The notes under the pieces: generated by a model
What the model was told of the DNA's origin: nothing
The model's input: only the letters and a program-made list of their open reading frames with translations
Databases searched by the model: none
DNA from: Gammaproteobacteria bacterium UBA7310
GTDB lineage: Bacteria; Pseudomonadota; Gammaproteobacteria; Pseudomonadales; Ketobacteraceae
NCBI GenBank assembly: GCA_002471665.1
Contig: DKQK01000076.1
Span: 1 to 25,854 of the forward strand
Length of the DNA: 25,854 bases
Direction: 5' to 3'
Program-made: the position numbers and the translations under genes
Shown here: positions 24,601-25,854 of the stretch, one piece after another
How positions within the stretch are numbered: the first letter of the stretch is position 1
Layout: each line of letters begins with the position of its first letter

Positions 24601-25071
24601 ATGACAATCGAAACCATTGCAAACGACAAGCTGGTCTCTCTGCACATTACCATCCGCAACCTGGATGGCGAGATTCTGGAAACCACGGCAGGGGTTCTTC
24701 CCATGCTGTATATTCATGGCCGACAACAGATGCCGGCGGGCTTTGAGCAGGCGCTGGCGGGCAAGAAGGTTGGCGATCAAGTGCAGGCACGGATAGAGCC
24801 GCAATTTGGTTACGGTGTACGGGACGAAACGCTGCTGCAAACCCTGCCACGCCAACTGCTGGATGCGGATCAGGATCTGGCGCCGGGCATGCAGATCACA
24901 GCAGAAACCGAAGACGGCCCGGTGCCGGTACGCATCGTGGCCCTGGACGACACCACCATCACAGTGGATGGCAATCATGCCTATGCCGGACAGACATTGC
25001 TGTTCAGCGCGGAGATACGCAACGTGCGTGACGCCACCGCGCAAGAGCTGGCGGAAGGCCCCCACCTTTAG
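24601..25071 (+). CDS. FKBP-type peptidyl-prolyl isomerase, SlyD-like
   Basis: SlyD-type proteins combine prolyl isomerase and chaperone activity in the cytosol. This 156-residue protein has a split FKBP domain (about 1-67 and 126-145) with YIHGRQQMPAGFEQALAGKKVGD (38-60) and VDGNHAYAGQTLLFSAEI (122-139), and an inserted insert-in-flap chaperone domain between (about 68-122, IEPQFGYGVRDETLLQTLPR). The long His/Cys-rich metal-binding tail of E. coli SlyD is absent; the chain ends AEGPHL. The frame is open up to 24475, but ATG at 24601 gives the family N-terminus MTIETIANDKLVSLHITI, and the upstream part would run through the terminator. No clear ribosome site was seen. Its stop overlaps the convergent regulator gene by 4 bp. 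Confidence 0.92.
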   Translation: MTIETIANDKLVSLHITIRNLDGEILETTAGVLPMLYIHGRQQMPAGFEQALAGKKVGDQVQARIEPQFGYGVRDETLLQTLPRQLLDADQDLAPGMQITAETEDGPVPVRIVALDDTTITVDGNHAYAGQTLLFSAEIRNVRDATAQELAEGPHL

Positions 25072-25854
25072 CGTGACAGTGTTGCACGCTGAGGTTTGTA
25101 GGCGTGAGTGTCGATGCGCCAACGCTGGATACGGGAATACAACGTGGTGGGCTTTACCCCCAGTAAACGGGCCGCGCCATCCCTGCCGGCTACCTTGCCC
25201 CCACATTGTTTGAGCGCGCTGATCAGGTTGGCACGCTCGTTGGCGCGCCGCTCATCCTCTGTCTGCACCAAAAAAGCAGACTCCGCCCGATGATCCTGCG
25301 CCTGCTCATCGGACTGCAGTAACGATTGATTCAATTCAGGAATATCGATTCGCAGCTTGCCGGTACCGGATACAATCACCGCCCGCTCGATCATGTTTTC
25401 CAGTTCACGAATATTGCCGGGCCAATTATAGGTCTGTAATTTGCGCACGTCCGCCAACGACATGGGCAGCACGGGTTTATTGAACTTGCGACAGACCTTC
25501 TCGATGAAATGGGTCGCCAACAGCGGAATATCCTCACTGCGCTGGCGCAGGGGCGCGGACTCAATGGGGAACACATTCAAGCGGAAATACAGATCCTCAC
25601 GAAACTGGTGCGCGCTGACATCGGCCTTCAGATCCCGGTTGGTGGCGGCGATCACCCGCACATCCACACCCCGGGTCTGGGTATCACCCACGCGCTCGAA
25701 TTGTTTTTCCTGCAACACCCGCAGCAGCTTGCCCTGTAACTCCAGCGGAATCTCGCCCACCTCATCCAAAAACAGGGTGCCGCCATCGGCCAGCTCGAAA
25801 CGGCCGATGCGGTCACTGGTGGCCCCGGTGAAGGCCCCTTTCACATGACCAAAG
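25068..25854 (-). CDS. Sigma-54-dependent transcriptional activator, C-terminal part (5' end outside window)
   Basis: The frame runs off the right edge; the visible 262 codons are the later part of the AAA+ domain and the DNA-binding domain. The GAFTGA loop that contacts sigma-54 is at the start of the visible part (preceded by GHVK), then Walker B TLFLDEVGE, sensor-1 VIAATNRD, FREDLYFRLNVFPI with the arginine-finger region, and NWPGNIRELENMIERAVI. After a Gln/Glu-rich linker a Fis-type helix-turn-helix ends the protein (GRDGAARLLGVKPTTLYSRIQRW), closest to FhlA/NorR-like tails. The sensory N-terminus is not visible, so the signal and targets are unknown. GAFTGA is intact, so it should be an active sigma-54 activator. 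Confidence 0.93.
   Translation of the reverse strand, partial: FGHVKGAFTGATSDRIGRFELADGGTLFLDEVGEIPLELQGKLLRVLQEKQFERVGDTQTRGVDVRVIAATNRDLKADVSAHQFREDLYFRLNVFPIESAPLRQRSEDIPLLATHFIEKVCRKFNKPVLPMSLADVRKLQTYNWPGNIRELENMIERAVIVSGTGKLRIDIPELNQSLLQSDEQAQDHRAESAFLVQTEDERRANERANLISALKQCGGKVAGRDGAARLLGVKPTTLYSRIQRWRIDTHAYKPQRATLSR

Overview
The window reads as a chromosomal segment of a gammaproteobacterium. The ptsP, rppH and HAD-IB hydrolase neighbourhood matches the Pseudomonas-type arrangement (there divided over two strands here), and the other core genes (rlmI, a corA-type transporter, a SlyD-like FKBP, a sigma-54 activator) fit a marine or environmental Pseudomonadales/Oceanospirillales-like bacterium. 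The species call is inference. No tRNA, rRNA, insertion sequence, integrase or CRISPR array was seen. Coding density is high and no gene-free stretch exceeds 300 bases. The largest gaps are 5534-5767, 20970-21173 and 24399-24600, and each is described below.

Layout. (1) 1-2673: a hybrid sensor kinase of the 7TMR-DISM class, cut by the left edge. It converges with ptsP (2644-4947), which is followed upstream on the same strand by rppH (5018-5533). (2) 5768-7425: an HAD-IB phosphatase translationally coupled to an imelysin-like lipoprotein, converging with rlmI (7409-8614). (3) 8683-10898: an HDOD signalling protein and an unrecognised exported protein. (4) 10945-12795: a Na+/H+ antiporter with a cytosolic TrkA-N-like domain. 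(5) 12873-22703: the most interesting block. Leftward run a YqiJ-like membrane protein, a YqiK-type flotillin and a 1761-residue AAA+ ATPase. Rightward from the same 204-bp intergenic region run a DUF2170 (YjfI-like) protein and a PspA/IM30 protein (YjfJ-like), then a strong terminator and a small protein that looks like two fused ribbon-helix-helix units. (6) 22715-25854: a CorA transporter, a Tat-type DUF1569 lipoprotein, a SlyD-like FKBP and the 3' part of a sigma-54 activator.

How block 5 may work. PspA/IM30 proteins are bacterial relatives of ESCRT-III, flotillins are scaffold proteins of membrane microdomains, and YqiJ/NfeD-type proteins are their usual membrane partners. A large AAA+ ATPase beside them suggests a remodelling engine for a membrane-stress module, by analogy with Vps4 acting on ESCRT-III. 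Both arms are probably co-regulated: the shared intergenic region carries four near-identical 13-bp palindromes (GACATAWTATGTC type, one with a single deviation) overlapping candidate promoters on both strands. No PspF/sigma-54 promoter was seen there, so control appears to differ from the E. coli psp system. The double ribbon-helix-helix protein at 22368-22703 is a reasonable but unproven candidate for the regulator that reads these sites.
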